Shown: piece by piece, positions 49,864 through 59,430 of the stretch | Layout: each line of letters starts with the position of its first letter | How positions within the stretch are numbered: position 1 is the first letter of the stretch | NCBI RefSeq assembly: GCF_050313795.1 | Contig: NZ_JBNPMC010000010.1 | Span: 1-64,000, forward strand | From: CAMBRQ01 sp945870325 | GTDB taxonomy: Bacteria; Bacillota; Clostridia; Lachnospirales; Lachnospiraceae | Direction: 5' to 3' | Length of the DNA: 64,000 bases | Translations under genes and position numbers: made by a program | Notes under the pieces: model-generated | What the model saw: only the letters and a program-made list of their open reading frames with translations | Databases searched by the model: none | What the model was told of the DNA's origin: nothing

Positions 49864-49915
49864 AAAATACAGGAGGGAGCATCATCCGAACGAATAAAGT
49901 TCCCTCCTGTATTTT
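49864..49915. terminator. bidirectional terminator between map and GPP34-like gene
   Basis: 15-bp arms AAAATACAGGAGGGA (49864-49878) / TCCCTCCTGTATTTT (49901-49915), A/T-runs at both ends, between convergent genes. Confidence 0.9.
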
Positions 49916-49917
49916 GT

Positions 49918-50241
49918 CTATATAGATTCCCCTATCGCCGTTTTCAACTGGTTGATTCTTCTGCTGGTCGATACCAGATAGTCACTCATCAGTTTATTGA
50001 TCGTGCGTGGTTTTTCATTCAAATATTCGTACAGCGATATCATACATCCAAATTCACCCGGCAACGCTTTCCGTACGGCAATCTTCTTTCTCTCCATTGT
50101 AATAATGCCATTTAACAGAAGATCCATAACTCCCGCCGCCACGCGCCCGGCATTCGACTCGTCTTTACGCATGACCGGCATGTTTCCATTCACATCCGTT
50201 GCTAACACAAAATATTCCTGTGCAATTAACTTTCTATCCAT
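49918..50241 (-). CDS. short GPP34-like protein
   Basis: 107 residues from ATG 50239-50241 (GGAGGAAT upstream). KLIAQEYFVLATDVNGNMP.. AAGVMDLLLNGIITMERKKI is the start of the GPP34 (Golgi phosphoprotein 3-like) family, whose bacterial members are about 200 residues. This one stops after about half. It may be a truncated copy or a natural short form. Start overlaps the HTH gene's 3' end only if the longer frame is used. Confidence 0.6.
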   Translation of the reverse strand: MDRKLIAQEYFVLATDVNGNMPVMRKDESNAGRVAAGVMDLLLNGIITMERKKIAVRKALPGEFGCMISLYEYLNEKPRTINKLMSDYLVSTSRRINQLKTAIGESI

Positions 50242-50269
50242 ATTCCTCCATCCGCTCAGATTACCATTC

Positions 50270-50848
50270 TCAAAAGCCCAGAATCCACATAAATACAATC
50301 GAAACAATCAAGGTGATTACGCCTGCGGCAGCAGCCATGAATATCGTCTGATATAGCCGTTTCCCTTCTTCCCTGGCTTTCTCGATCTCATCCAGATTCG
50401 TACCTTCCATGAATGCAAGGATTTCCCTGTAGGTCTGGATATCGTACCTTTTCTTCGCCTTCTCAACCAATCCAGCCGTATACATGGCCACACCGAAAAT
50501 AACAAGCCAAATCCCAACCCCTACATAAGATAAAAAGTGTACCAATGGAACCGGCGTAAGCATCGTTGCCAGCAGCATTACCGTAAAAATCCAACTCAAA
50601 TGCCCGAATCCCTCCTGGTCTTCTTTGTTAATCTGTTCTTTCATCATCTTCACATCTCCTTTAATTAATTGATCTAAAGAGACGTCAAAAACTTCACTAA
50701 GCAAAACAAGACTCTTTACATCAGGATAACTTTTATCATTTTCCCAGTTAGAGATCGTCTGCCTGGACACATATACCTTCTCAGCCAAAACGTCTTGGGA
50801 CAATGATCTTTCTTTTCGATACCTCTTAATCTGTTTCCCTAGTTCCAT
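50270..50848 (-). CDS. HTH (XRE) regulator with membrane C-terminus
   Basis: 192 residues. N-terminal HTH (RSLSQDVLAEKVYVSRQTIS..WENDKSYPDVKSL) followed by membrane segments (LSWIFTVMLLATMLTPVPLV, VGVGIWLVIFGVAMYTAGLV, IFMAAAAGVITLIVSIVFMW). Family of membrane-tethered XRE regulators common in Firmicutes. It probably controls the GPP34-like gene behind it, which starts 28 nt later. Confidence 0.88.
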   Translation of the reverse strand: MELGKQIKRYRKERSLSQDVLAEKVYVSRQTISNWENDKSYPDVKSLVLLSEVFDVSLDQLIKGDVKMMKEQINKEDQEGFGHLSWIFTVMLLATMLTPVPLVHFLSYVGVGIWLVIFGVAMYTAGLVEKAKKRYDIQTYREILAFMEGTNLDEIEKAREEGKRLYQTIFMAAAAGVITLIVSIVFMWILGF

Positions 50849-51059
50849 CTCTTCTGTCTCCTCAAAAAAATCTTAATTAAAAAAAGATAATCCGTCTATC
50901 AAATGGATTTTACATCCACGGTTTATCGCCCTTTTTCGTTGTCAAAAGTCTTTGACATGCCCAAAAAAGTCAACTCCGCTATATTATACCATCACACACC
51001 GCAAGAGCGCTCTCCATTCTCCCCACAGTTACTATCCTGAATTTCATCCAGTAACCAGC

Positions 51060-51237
51060 AGGTCCAAGAAAAAGCATATCCCTAAGCAAACAATTCAGGG
51101 GCGTCCTTAATGGAGGTGAAATCCACTGCTTACGAAGACTTAGGCACGAAAGCATTCTTGAGTGCCTTAGTCACAGTTAACCGTTAGTTCACCGAAGTGT
51201 TGCCCCGTTTACGTGGGATATGCTTTTTCTTGGACCT
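51060..51237 (+). ncRNA. structured repeat element, copy 2
   Basis: 178 bp, same length as copy 1 and inverted relative to it. The ends pair perfectly over 23 bp (AGGTCCAAGAAAAAGCATAT plus CCC, with complement). The inner hairpin is GACTTAGGCAC / GTGCCTTAGTC. Relative to copy 1, eight positions of the outer helix and three of the inner helix have changed on both sides so that pairing is kept. It lies in the 430-bp gap between the XRE gene and the amylase, 42 bp past the amylase stop. The rest of that gap (50849-51059) shows only AT-rich promoter-like sequence. Confidence 0.8.
51110..51187 (+). CDS. 25-residue ORF in structured element, copy 2
   Basis: Begins MEVKSTAYEDLGTKAFLS and ends VTVNR, aligned without gaps to the copy 1 ORF (16 of 25 residues identical). 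AGGGGCG lies about 8 nt before the ATG. Peptide function, if any, unknown. Confidence 0.4.
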   Translation: MEVKSTAYEDLGTKAFLSALVTVNR

Positions 51238-51279
51238 GCGTCCACTGTATAAATTTTTGATATAACCCCAAAAGAATTC

Positions 51280-53319
51280 TTACTCAACCATTCCCAACAC
51301 CAATGCCGAATGCCCATTCATATTCACGACCACTTCTCCATCCACGACCAGATATTCCTCATAATCCGTAGAATATCCTTCCTGGTAAGAATACAGCAGT
51401 TTCTTCATTCTGCATTTCATCGGTACTTCTGCCTTCCACACCGGAACCGTCACCTGCGTCAGTTCGCTGCGGTTATTGATAATCACTACAAGTTTATCAT
51501 CCCCAAGGAAACGTCCATACGACAGGATATTCTCATCCCAGTTCAGCATATTCAGCGATCCGGTTCGAAGCGCCGGATGTTCCTTGTGAATCCGGATCAT
51601 ATCTCTATGGAACGCAATCAATTCTTTATTCTCATGCCCCCAAGGATACGTACGTCTGTTGTCCGGATCTGTGAAGCCGCAGACACCTGCCTCGTCTCCA
51701 TAATATACGGTAGGTGTGCCGACCCATGTCATCTGAATTACAACCGCTTCCCGCATCACTGCAACATTTACATACTCATTTGCAGCCTCAGGCCCCAAGT
51801 GGTCAACTCTTCCCACCATATGATTCGTACGGGTCAGGAAACGGGAATGATCATGGTTCGACAACTCGTTCATCGCCACCTGAAGAGACGGTGTCAGCAT
51901 ATTCGCCATATGATGAGAAATAGAACTTACGAAGTTATCCGCATTGCCAAGCAGTTCTTCTCTCGCTTCATCACTATGCTTCTCCATACCCGTCAAAAAC
52001 CAGGTAAGCGGCTCCATGAAAGCATCGTAATTCATGACGGTATCCCACTCATCTCCCTGCAGCCACTCGCTTGGATCGCCATAATGTTCTGCAAGAATCA
52101 GCGCATTCGGATTCGCATCCTTGACCGCCCGACGGAATTTCTTCCAGAACTGATGATTATAATCATTGCTCCTTCCAAGGTCTGCCGCTACGTCAAGTCT
52201 CCAGCCATCCACATTATATGGTGGGGATACCCATTTTCTTCCTATATATAAGATGTAATTCTCTAATTTGACCGAATCTTCATAGTTCAGTTTCGGCAGG
52301 GTATCATGCCCCCACCAGCCATCATAATTATGGTTATACGGCCAATTCTCCGGCCCTTCTTTATAGAATCGGAAATAACTTTTATACGGGCTGTCCGGGG
52401 AAATATACGCACCCGGCGCATAATCTGCCTGATTCTCGTAGACTCTCTCTCGATCCATCCACTTATTAAACGAACCGCAATGGTTGAACACGCCATCCAG
52501 GATGATCTTCATGCCACGCCTGTGAAGTTCCTCCACAAGTTTGATGAACAACTGGTTGCTCGCCTCCAGATTCTTAATCCCTGTCGTCCTCTTCTGATAT
52601 TTCGTTGCCTGACTGTTATCTGTAACTCCCGGCGCCAGGACTTCACCGCCGTCATCTACGATCACCCCATAATGAGGATCAATGTAATCATAATCCTGAA
52701 TATCATACTTGTGATTCGATGGTGATACAAACAATGGATTAAAGTACAGAACTTCTACACCAAGGTCCTGCAGATAGTCTAATTTGTCAATAACTCCCTG
52801 GAGATCTCCGCCGTAGAATTCCCGTACTCCCATCGTAGCCGGATACTTATTCCAGTCGGTTACTTTCTGGCTGTAATCTCCGATATAATAATATTCATTC
52901 GTCTCAACGTCATTCGACTGATCGCCATTATAAAAACGATCCGTGTAGATCTGGTACATGACTGCACCTTTCGCCCAATCCGGCGTGGAAAAGCCCGGTA
53001 CGATCACAAAATCATAGAACTCTACAATCTCTTTTGACACGCCACATCTGCTGTAATAGCAGACCTCTTCTCCACCTTGGATCTCAAAGCAATACCGGAA
53101 CGGCTCTTCATTCAGCCGCCACGTAACTTCGTAGTAATCGAATTCGCCAGTAGTGCTGACCTTCTCCATATCATATCCGCCGACAGCAGTCATCAGACGT
53201 ACTCTGTCTACGTCATCCTTCGCGGTACGGAAACGCAGCCTCACAGTCTCGTTCTCCTGTGGTTCCTGCGGAATTACATAACTCGCGGTTCCATCACAAA
53301 ATAACGCTTGTTCCTTCAT
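51280..53319 (-). CDS. GH13 alpha-glycosidase (neopullulanase/cyclomaltodextrinase type)
   Basis: 679 residues. N-terminal beta domain (1-115, CBM34-like: LFCDGTASYVIPQEP.. VRLRFRTAKDDVDRVRLMTA) typical of the GH13_20 group. The barrel carries the four regions: ILDGVFNH, VDGWRLDVA (nucleophile Asp), LILAEHYGD (acid Glu) and ELSNHDHSR. No signal peptide, so it should act in the cytoplasm on imported maltodextrins or cyclodextrins. Confidence 0.93.
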   Translation of the reverse strand: MKEQALFCDGTASYVIPQEPQENETVRLRFRTAKDDVDRVRLMTAVGGYDMEKVSTTGEFDYYEVTWRLNEEPFRYCFEIQGGEEVCYYSRCGVSKEIVEFYDFVIVPGFSTPDWAKGAVMYQIYTDRFYNGDQSNDVETNEYYYIGDYSQKVTDWNKYPATMGVREFYGGDLQGVIDKLDYLQDLGVEVLYFNPLFVSPSNHKYDIQDYDYIDPHYGVIVDDGGEVLAPGVTDNSQATKYQKRTTGIKNLEASNQLFIKLVEELHRRGMKIILDGVFNHCGSFNKWMDRERVYENQADYAPGAYISPDSPYKSYFRFYKEGPENWPYNHNYDGWWGHDTLPKLNYEDSVKLENYILYIGRKWVSPPYNVDGWRLDVAADLGRSNDYNHQFWKKFRRAVKDANPNALILAEHYGDPSEWLQGDEWDTVMNYDAFMEPLTWFLTGMEKHSDEAREELLGNADNFVSSISHHMANMLTPSLQVAMNELSNHDHSRFLTRTNHMVGRVDHLGPEAANEYVNVAVMREAVVIQMTWVGTPTVYYGDEAGVCGFTDPDNRRTYPWGHENKELIAFHRDMIRIHKEHPALRTGSLNMLNWDENILSYGRFLGDDKLVVIINNRSELTQVTVPVWKAEVPMKCRMKKLLYSYQEGYSTDYEEYLVVDGEVVVNMNGHSALVLGMVE

Positions 53320-53354
53320 GCTGTTTAATCCCTCTCTAATTCATCATTTTCGTA

Positions 53355-55202
53355 TTATGCTTCAGATACTTCTCCAGTAAACAATGATTCAAATTCTTCT
53401 CTGGATATTTTTTCTTTTTCCAACAGCAAATCTGCACACGCATGGAGCACATCATCGTATTTCCGGATAATGTGTCTCGCTCTCTCATAACAATCATCAA
53501 TGATTCTCTTAACTTCCTGATCGATCACGGTAGCAACACCCTCGCCATATCCACGGGATGCATGTGCAAGATCCCGTCCAATGAACACTTCATCATTATC
53601 ATTATCGTAATTGATCAGACCAACTGCTTCAGACATACCGAACTTAGTAACCATGGATTTCGCCATGCTGGTTGCCTGCTTGATATCCTGGGAAGCGCCG
53701 GTGGTAATATCATCCAACACCTCTTCTTCCGCCACACGACCGCCAAGTGCAACCGTAATATCCTGCAGCATCTTGCCCTTCGTGTTGAACATCTCATCAT
53801 TCTCCGGCAGCGGCATCGTATATCCGCCAGCCCCTCCGGTTGGAATGATCGATACACTGTAGACCGGTCCCACATCCGGAAGAACATGGAATAGAATGGC
53901 ATGACCCGCCTCATGGAATGCGGTAATACGCTTCTCTTTCTCAGAGATCACGCGGCTCTTCTTCTCAGCACCGATTCCTACCTTAACAAATGCCTTCTTA
54001 ATATCTTCCTGTTTCAGATATACCCTGTCTTCTCTTGCAGCCAGAATTGCAGCCTCATTCAGCAGGTTCTCAAGATCCGCTCCTGTAAATCCCGCCGTCG
54101 TCTGCGCGATCTGTCTCAGATCAATCTCTTCACTTAATGGTTTTCCCTTCGCATGAACCTTCAGAATCTCTTCCCTGCCCTGAACGTCCGGTCTTCCGAC
54201 CATAACCTTCCGGTCAAAACGTCCCGGACGCAAGATTGCCGGGTCCAGAATATCCACACGGTTCGTCGCAGCCATCACGATGATGCCTTCATTGACACCG
54301 AAGCCATCCATCTCTACCAGCAACTGATTCAACGTCTGCTCCCTCTCATCATGACCGCCGCCCATTCCGGTTCCACGCCGTCTTGCGACAGCATCGATCT
54401 CATCAATAAATATAATACAAGGCGCATTCTTCTTCGCCTCTTCAAACAGATCTCGTACGCGGGAAGCGCCCACGCCGACGAACATCTCCACAAAGTCTGA
54501 ACCTGAAATGGAGAAGAACGGAACTCCTGCCTCGCCGGCAACCGCCTTGGCAAGCAGAGTCTTACCGGTTCCCGGAGGTCCCACAAGCAGCACTCCCTTC
54601 GGAATCCTTGCACCCACCTGGATATATTTCTTCGGAGATTTTAAGAAATCCACGATCTCCTCTAATTCTTCTTTTTCTTCCTGTAAACCTGCAACCTTGG
54701 CAAATGTCACCTTCGCCTCGTTGCCCGTACTGAGTTTCGCGCGGCTTTTCCCGAAGTTCATCGCTTTCGCATTCGCTCCGCCCCCCTGCCGATTCATCAT
54801 CATGAAGATGAACATCACGCCAAGAAGCATGATAATCGTAGGCAGAAGTGTTGTTGCAAACCAGTTATCCTGCGGTACATCTGACATACTATACTCGATA
54901 TCGTTCTCCTTCAGGTAGTCCTGAAGTTCGTTGACATCGGATACATACAGGCTTCTTACTTCGCCCCGCTCGTCACCCTTTCCTTTCAGTTCTATCTCTA
55001 CCCTTCCGGTCGGAACATTCTTATTCTGAGTAACCGCAACTTCTTTTACATCATCACTCACGATCAGACTCTGGAATTCCTTCCAGGATAGTTCTTCTTC
55101 TCTCTGGTCAAGTTGATTCGTGAACCACAACGCCGCAAATAAGAATATTACAAATGTCAAAAGTGTGACTCCGCTTAATCCTCTAGCCCTCTTATCATTC
55201 AA
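53355..55202 (-). CDS. ftsH: ATP-dependent zinc metalloprotease FtsH
   Basis: 615 residues. Two membrane helices (about 9-28 and 114-136) with an extracytoplasmic domain between. AAA core with Walker A GPPGTGKT (208-215), IIFIDEID (263-270) and the second region of homology (RPGRFDRKV). Zinc site HEAGH (430-434). Degrades membrane and short-lived cytosolic proteins. Downstream of hpt and tilS, the conserved Firmicutes order. Confidence 0.97.
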   Translation of the reverse strand: MNDKRARGLSGVTLLTFVIFLFAALWFTNQLDQREEELSWKEFQSLIVSDDVKEVAVTQNKNVPTGRVEIELKGKGDERGEVRSLYVSDVNELQDYLKENDIEYSMSDVPQDNWFATTLLPTIIMLLGVMFIFMMMNRQGGGANAKAMNFGKSRAKLSTGNEAKVTFAKVAGLQEEKEELEEIVDFLKSPKKYIQVGARIPKGVLLVGPPGTGKTLLAKAVAGEAGVPFFSISGSDFVEMFVGVGASRVRDLFEEAKKNAPCIIFIDEIDAVARRRGTGMGGGHDEREQTLNQLLVEMDGFGVNEGIIVMAATNRVDILDPAILRPGRFDRKVMVGRPDVQGREEILKVHAKGKPLSEEIDLRQIAQTTAGFTGADLENLLNEAAILAAREDRVYLKQEDIKKAFVKVGIGAEKKSRVISEKEKRITAFHEAGHAILFHVLPDVGPVYSVSIIPTGGAGGYTMPLPENDEMFNTKGKMLQDITVALGGRVAEEEVLDDITTGASQDIKQATSMAKSMVTKFGMSEAVGLINYDNDNDEVFIGRDLAHASRGYGEGVATVIDQEVKRIIDDCYERARHIIRKYDDVLHACADLLLEKEKISREEFESLFTGEVSEA

Positions 55203-55218
55203 TGTTTATAGCCCCTTT

Positions 55219-55746
55219 CTACTCTACACCTTCTACAACCCCGATGTATGGCAGATTCCTGTACTTTTGTGCATAGTCCAGTCCATATCCCACAACGAAT
55301 TCGTCCGGGATCTCAAATCCCACATAATCTACCTTCACATCTCTGACTCTTCTGTCAGGCTTGTCAAGAAGCGTGCATAATTTCATACTGTTCGGATGTC
55401 TCTTTGCCAGGATCTCCAACAGATAATACAGTGTTCTTCCTGAATCAATGATATCCTCTACCACAAGTACATCTTTTCCCTCCAGAGATTCATCCAGGTC
55501 TTTGGCAATCTTTACAACCCCGCTGGAAGATGTTCCGTCTCCATAACTGCTGACGCTCATGAAATCCATGGAAACCGGCACCGTAATCCTCTTCGCCAAT
55601 TCACACATAAAGAATACGCCGCCTTTTAAAACACAGATCAGATGAATCTGCTTTCCTGCATATTCTTCGCTAATCTTCTTACCTAATTCTTCAATTCTCT
55701 TTGAAACTTCTTCTTCAGGGATCATTACCTTAACGCTCTCTGCCAT
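55219..55746 (-). CDS. hpt: hypoxanthine phosphoribosyltransferase
   Basis: 175 residues. PRPP motif VLVVEDIIDSGRTLYYL, with HLICVLKGGVFFMCELAKRI and VDYVGFEIPDEFVVGYGLDY typical of HPRT. Salvages hypoxanthine/guanine. Start overlaps tilS by 17 nt. Confidence 0.95.
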   Translation of the reverse strand: MAESVKVMIPEEEVSKRIEELGKKISEEYAGKQIHLICVLKGGVFFMCELAKRITVPVSMDFMSVSSYGDGTSSSGVVKIAKDLDESLEGKDVLVVEDIIDSGRTLYYLLEILAKRHPNSMKLCTLLDKPDRRVRDVKVDYVGFEIPDEFVVGYGLDYAQKYRNLPYIGVVEGVE

Positions 55747-57106
55747 CTCTTTTTCCTCCGTTAATTTTTATTTCCAGAATTCTTCTGGTTTTATCTGTAA
55801 CCTGATACTTCTGATTCTGCCTGTACCCTACGATCCACATAATATGCTGCCCATCTGCAACTAGCCATATCCTGTCTCTCTCCTTATAGGGTATCTTCTC
55901 ATTGATGAAATACTGCTTAAGTTTCTGAGTTCCTCCATGCCTGTCTATCGTAATATAGTCTCCCGGCACTCTATGCCTTATTTTAACAGTATTTCTTATT
56001 ATATCATAATCAAACCATTTCGTGTAGGGGGTTTCTGGAAATATTGTCATATCCGGCGTTCTGGCAAATACCCGCATACTGGCTTCGCATTCCGCCAAAG
56101 CAGGCTGTATATTCTGCCCGGAAATTGAATTCTTACTCAGTTCAATCCCCTCATAACAGCGCACGGCTTCGATTCCGTATGGCAGATACATCCGCCTGCC
56201 GACTTGTCTGTTAAGAAGATCTGTCAGCATTCTGGTATGGGACAGTTCAATATCTTTCCTTCGTCCCGCAACGTGGCAGATCATCTCATGGAGTACATAT
56301 GGCTGGAGCGCTGACGGGACTTTCCTGAATTCTTCTTCTACAAGAACTACCCCCTCTGTCCCGATTCCGTATCGGATACAGGCATTTGCATAACGTGCCG
56401 ACTCCTGCTCGATATATTCTCCCAGCATACGCATCTGTTCCATAGTCTCTGACATATGAAGGACAGTCTGGCTATTCACCTGCTCCTCCAGATATGGAAT
56501 CACATGGCTTCGAATCCGGTTTCTTGTATAATCATCCTCAAGATTCGTCTCATCCGTACAATAAGATATTCCCCGATTCTCAAGATATGATTCAATCTCT
56601 TTTCTTTTCAGGCACAGAAGCGGTCGGATAAATACACCGTCAACGGGCGCGATTCCACCCATCCCCTTCAGCCCACAGCCCCTGCATAAGTTCCAGATCA
56701 GCGTCTCTGCATTATCATTCCGGTGATGGGCGAGCGCAATCTTCGTTCCTTCGGATTCCTTAAGAACCTTGCCGAATATCATTCGCCTGACATCTCTCCC
56801 TGCCTCTTCCAGAGTCAGCCTATTCTGTCTGGCATACGCTTTCACATCCTCGCGAAACACCTGCAATTCTATTCCCTGCTCCTTGCAGAGCCTCTCCACA
56901 TATGCCGCATCCGCATCCGCAGTTTCTTCCCGGATTCCATGATGAACATGAACCGCCACAAGCGAACAGCCCACTTCCTTCTTAAGTTCAATGAGCATGA
57001 AAAGAAGGCATACCGAGTCTGCTCCTCCAGATACGCCTACTATTACTTTATCATTTTCATCCAGCATATGATATCTCTGAATATAATCTTTTACACGCTG
57101 ATACAT
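55730..57106 (-). CDS. tilS: tRNA(Ile)-lysidine synthase
   Basis: 458 residues. PP-loop VGVSGGADSVCLLF, then LVAVHVHHGIREE and ALAHHRNDNAETLIWNLCRG, GLKGMGGI. Central substrate-binding region and C-terminal TilS domain (VKIRHRVPGDYITIDRHGGT..KIPYKERDRIWLVAD). Modifies C34 of tRNA-Ile(CAU) to lysidine so it reads AUA. Confidence 0.95.
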   Translation of the reverse strand: MYQRVKDYIQRYHMLDENDKVIVGVSGGADSVCLLFMLIELKKEVGCSLVAVHVHHGIREETADADAAYVERLCKEQGIELQVFREDVKAYARQNRLTLEEAGRDVRRMIFGKVLKESEGTKIALAHHRNDNAETLIWNLCRGCGLKGMGGIAPVDGVFIRPLLCLKRKEIESYLENRGISYCTDETNLEDDYTRNRIRSHVIPYLEEQVNSQTVLHMSETMEQMRMLGEYIEQESARYANACIRYGIGTEGVVLVEEEFRKVPSALQPYVLHEMICHVAGRRKDIELSHTRMLTDLLNRQVGRRMYLPYGIEAVRCYEGIELSKNSISGQNIQPALAECEASMRVFARTPDMTIFPETPYTKWFDYDIIRNTVKIRHRVPGDYITIDRHGGTQKLKQYFINEKIPYKERDRIWLVADGQHIMWIVGYRQNQKYQVTDKTRRILEIKINGGKRDGRER

Positions 57107-57181
57107 ATGTCGATCCTTCTTGCGTAAGTATTTCCATTCACTATAAATATATAGAAATTCCTTATAAAATGCAAGGTTTCC

Positions 57182-58585
57182 TTATAATTTCCACATTCCA
57201 ATGACCAAAATCGTCATATCATCCACAGGAAGTTCCCCGGTCCATTCCAGTACCTGTCCCAGAATATAATGTGCCATCTCCTTCGGATTCACAATATCCG
57301 CCCCCTGAATAAATGTCCTCATCAGTTCGTCCTGTTCTCCGATTGGCAGCGCATCCATCACTCCGTCTGTCATCATGATCACATAATCTCCTGATGACAG
57401 TTCCCTTCTTGCCGATTCCAGTTCAATCTCCTGCAGCACGCCCACCGGCAGCGTCGTAGAACTGATCTTCTCCACCGAATCTTTGTGCTTGATAAATGTC
57501 GTCGATGCCCCGGCTTTCACAAACTCGCAGGTGCCGCTATACAGATCGAACAGACTTACATCCACCGTCGAAAAACGCACCTCCTCCCTGCCAATCACCA
57601 GCGCCGTATTCATCATCTGAATCGCCGTCTTGATCGGGAATCCAGCCTCCAGAAGTTCTTCTAACATCTCCACCACCATCTTGCTTTCGCGGAATGCCTC
57701 TTCTCCCGAACCCATCCCGTCAGACAGCGCAATTCCCTTCTTGCCTCCCGGCAGATCTTTCATAAGAAAGGTATCTCCAGAGATCTTCTCGCATCCCTTT
57801 CCGATCTTCGCCACACCTTGCAGCGTATGGTATCTGGCACTTTCCACACATGCGATCGTACAATATTCTTCGCCCACGACCGGACGCTCTCCTTGTTCAG
57901 GCATCATGACCCTTCCCATAGCATTTCCCACAAGTACCGCTACATCCTTCGTTGCCGCAAGATGCCCCTTCGCAGCTCTGACTGTCAGATGCACCTCATA
58001 TTTCCCCTGGGGAGTCATATAGAATACCGATGACAGCATCTTAAGTCCTGCTTTCTTAAGATGATTCTTCAAACGTTTTTCCAGATGCTCGTCCTCGAAG
58101 ATGCCTGCATCCAGTTCGCGCGTTGTGTACTGAATCATCTTGGCAAAATGATTCAGCTGCACCGCATACCCTTCCCGATTCTGTATGATCTTGTTATTCC
58201 ACATCAGAATCTTCTTGGCATTCTCAAACACCTCCAGTGTCTCTCTTAAAAACCTCGGGGCCATGATGCATCTTTTTTGAAGGCTTCTTTTCATCTCTAC
58301 ATTCAGTTCTGCGCCATATTCCTCCACCGTACACAGAATCTCATACAGCATCTGATAGGTGTGCACCCGGTTCTCCCCCAGACACCATGCTTTTTTCTCA
58401 CAATTTCCACATACTTTATCCGTAACCTTCAGAAACATCTCCTCGATCTCTTCTTTTGAAAGCGTTCCCTTATACTCCTCCAACGTAAGAAATGTCTTCG
58501 ACAAATGCATCAGAGAATCCGCGAACTTGTCCATCTGTATGACATACGGATTCAAAAACGCCTCTTTTTCCTTAACTTCTGCCAT
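57182..58585 (-). CDS. SpoIIE-type PP2C phosphatase, without membrane domain
   Basis: 467 residues from ATG 58583-58585; the ribosome binding site (GGGGAG) lies inside the longer frame, ruling out the earlier Met. N-terminal Cys pattern CGNCEKKAWCLGEN matches the SpoIIE central region. The C-terminal PP2C domain shows ALSDGMGSGEEAFRESKMVV, VDVSLFDLYSGTCEFVKAGA, VIMMTDGVMDAL and DDMTILVI. B. subtilis SpoIIE has ten extra N-terminal membrane helices, absent here, as in other Lachnospiraceae. Probably activates sigma-F during sporulation. Confidence 0.9.
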   Translation of the reverse strand: MAEVKEKEAFLNPYVIQMDKFADSLMHLSKTFLTLEEYKGTLSKEEIEEMFLKVTDKVCGNCEKKAWCLGENRVHTYQMLYEILCTVEEYGAELNVEMKRSLQKRCIMAPRFLRETLEVFENAKKILMWNNKIIQNREGYAVQLNHFAKMIQYTTRELDAGIFEDEHLEKRLKNHLKKAGLKMLSSVFYMTPQGKYEVHLTVRAAKGHLAATKDVAVLVGNAMGRVMMPEQGERPVVGEEYCTIACVESARYHTLQGVAKIGKGCEKISGDTFLMKDLPGGKKGIALSDGMGSGEEAFRESKMVVEMLEELLEAGFPIKTAIQMMNTALVIGREEVRFSTVDVSLFDLYSGTCEFVKAGASTTFIKHKDSVEKISSTTLPVGVLQEIELESARRELSSGDYVIMMTDGVMDALPIGEQDELMRTFIQGADIVNPKEMAHYILGQVLEWTGELPVDDMTILVIGMWKL

Positions 58586-58644
58586 TCTCTGCTCCCCTTT
58601 CAATGGTTTTCAGACATAATTCTTATTCAGAAAAATAAAAAGAC

Positions 58645-58669
58645 TTTAGGAAATCCAATCTCCTAAAGC
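58645..58669 (-). terminator. terminator after divIC
   Basis: CTTTAGGA (58645-58652) / TCCTAAAG (58662-58669), followed on the minus strand by TCTTTTTATTTTT, 16 nt after the divIC stop. Confidence 0.9.
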
Positions 58670-58684
58670 CTTATCATCTGTTTA

Positions 58685-59008
58685 TTATTTTGCCTTGAAT
58701 ATGATCTCATTCTCATGTATCAGACCTAGCTTCTCTTTCGCCACATCTTCCACATACTCATCTGTCCCTACATATTCATCAAGGTCTTCAATCTCTTTCG
58801 CACGAGCCTTCTCTTCTTTAATCTGCTCTTCCAACTCCAATTCCTGCGCCTGATATACACGTTCCTTCGCCTTCAATGTCACACTGTTCACTGATACGAC
58901 TACGAACAGGAGTGCAATCACTGCACAGACCGCTAATACGCTTCTCTTATGACGCTGCATGCGCTTTTTCTGCTGTCCCTTTCGACGCTTCTGTTCCATC
59001 TTGTTCAT
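58685..59008 (-). CDS. DivIC/FtsB-family septum formation protein
   Basis: 107 residues. Very basic cytoplasmic head, one membrane helix (SVLAVCAVIALLFVVVSVNS), coiled coil (ERVYQAQELELEEQIKEEKA) and conserved end VEDVAKEKLGLIHENEIIFK. Works in the divisome. In the yabP-yabQ-divIC order of spore formers. Confidence 0.93.
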   Translation of the reverse strand: MNKMEQKRRKGQQKKRMQRHKRSVLAVCAVIALLFVVVSVNSVTLKAKERVYQAQELELEEQIKEEKARAKEIEDLDEYVGTDEYVEDVAKEKLGLIHENEIIFKAK

Positions 59009-59093
59009 AATTATTACTCACCCTTACGCCAGCACCCCTGCCAGCAATACTCACCCATTAATAATAATATATTATCTTTTTTCGTTTTTTTTA

Positions 59094-59426
59094 TCAAGTC
59101 TTTGACGGGAATTTTTCTTTCTTATGAGCGTAGATTTTTTTGTACATTTTTTCGATTCCTCGCAAAAAAATCGTCATCAAACCCGCGCCAAATACAACAC
59201 CTAGTATAAAATACCAGCGAATGCTACCATCACTTGTATGGTAAATCTGCACAAACATATATATAGCAGCGCCAACCCAGAAAATCAGATCTTCTGCCTC
59301 TATTGCAATCAATCCATGCTTTACCACCTGACGGAAACAACTGATGCACCGATAAGCAAGACGCACAATGGCACCGGATAATACCGCTGCCACAAATACC
59401 ATCATCTCTCCTCTGATTCCCAGCAT
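59094..59426 (-). CDS. yabQ: spore cortex biosynthesis protein YabQ
   Basis: 110 residues from ATG 59424-59426 (AGGTGA upstream). Hydrophobic with segments MMVFVAAVLSGAIVRLAYRC, IEAEDLIFWVGAAIYMFVQI and WYFILGVVFGAGLMTIFLRG, then a basic end. Pattern and position after yabP identify YabQ, needed for cortex in B. subtilis. Confidence 0.88.
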   Translation of the reverse strand: MLGIRGEMMVFVAAVLSGAIVRLAYRCISCFRQVVKHGLIAIEAEDLIFWVGAAIYMFVQIYHTSDGSIRWYFILGVVFGAGLMTIFLRGIEKMYKKIYAHKKEKFPSKT

Positions 59427-59430
59427 ACAA

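Noticed and set aside
51310..52251. 313-codon plus-strand ORF opposite the amylase gene
   Set aside because: The minus strand encodes a complete GH13 enzyme with all four motifs; the plus-strand frame has no recognisable family or start site.
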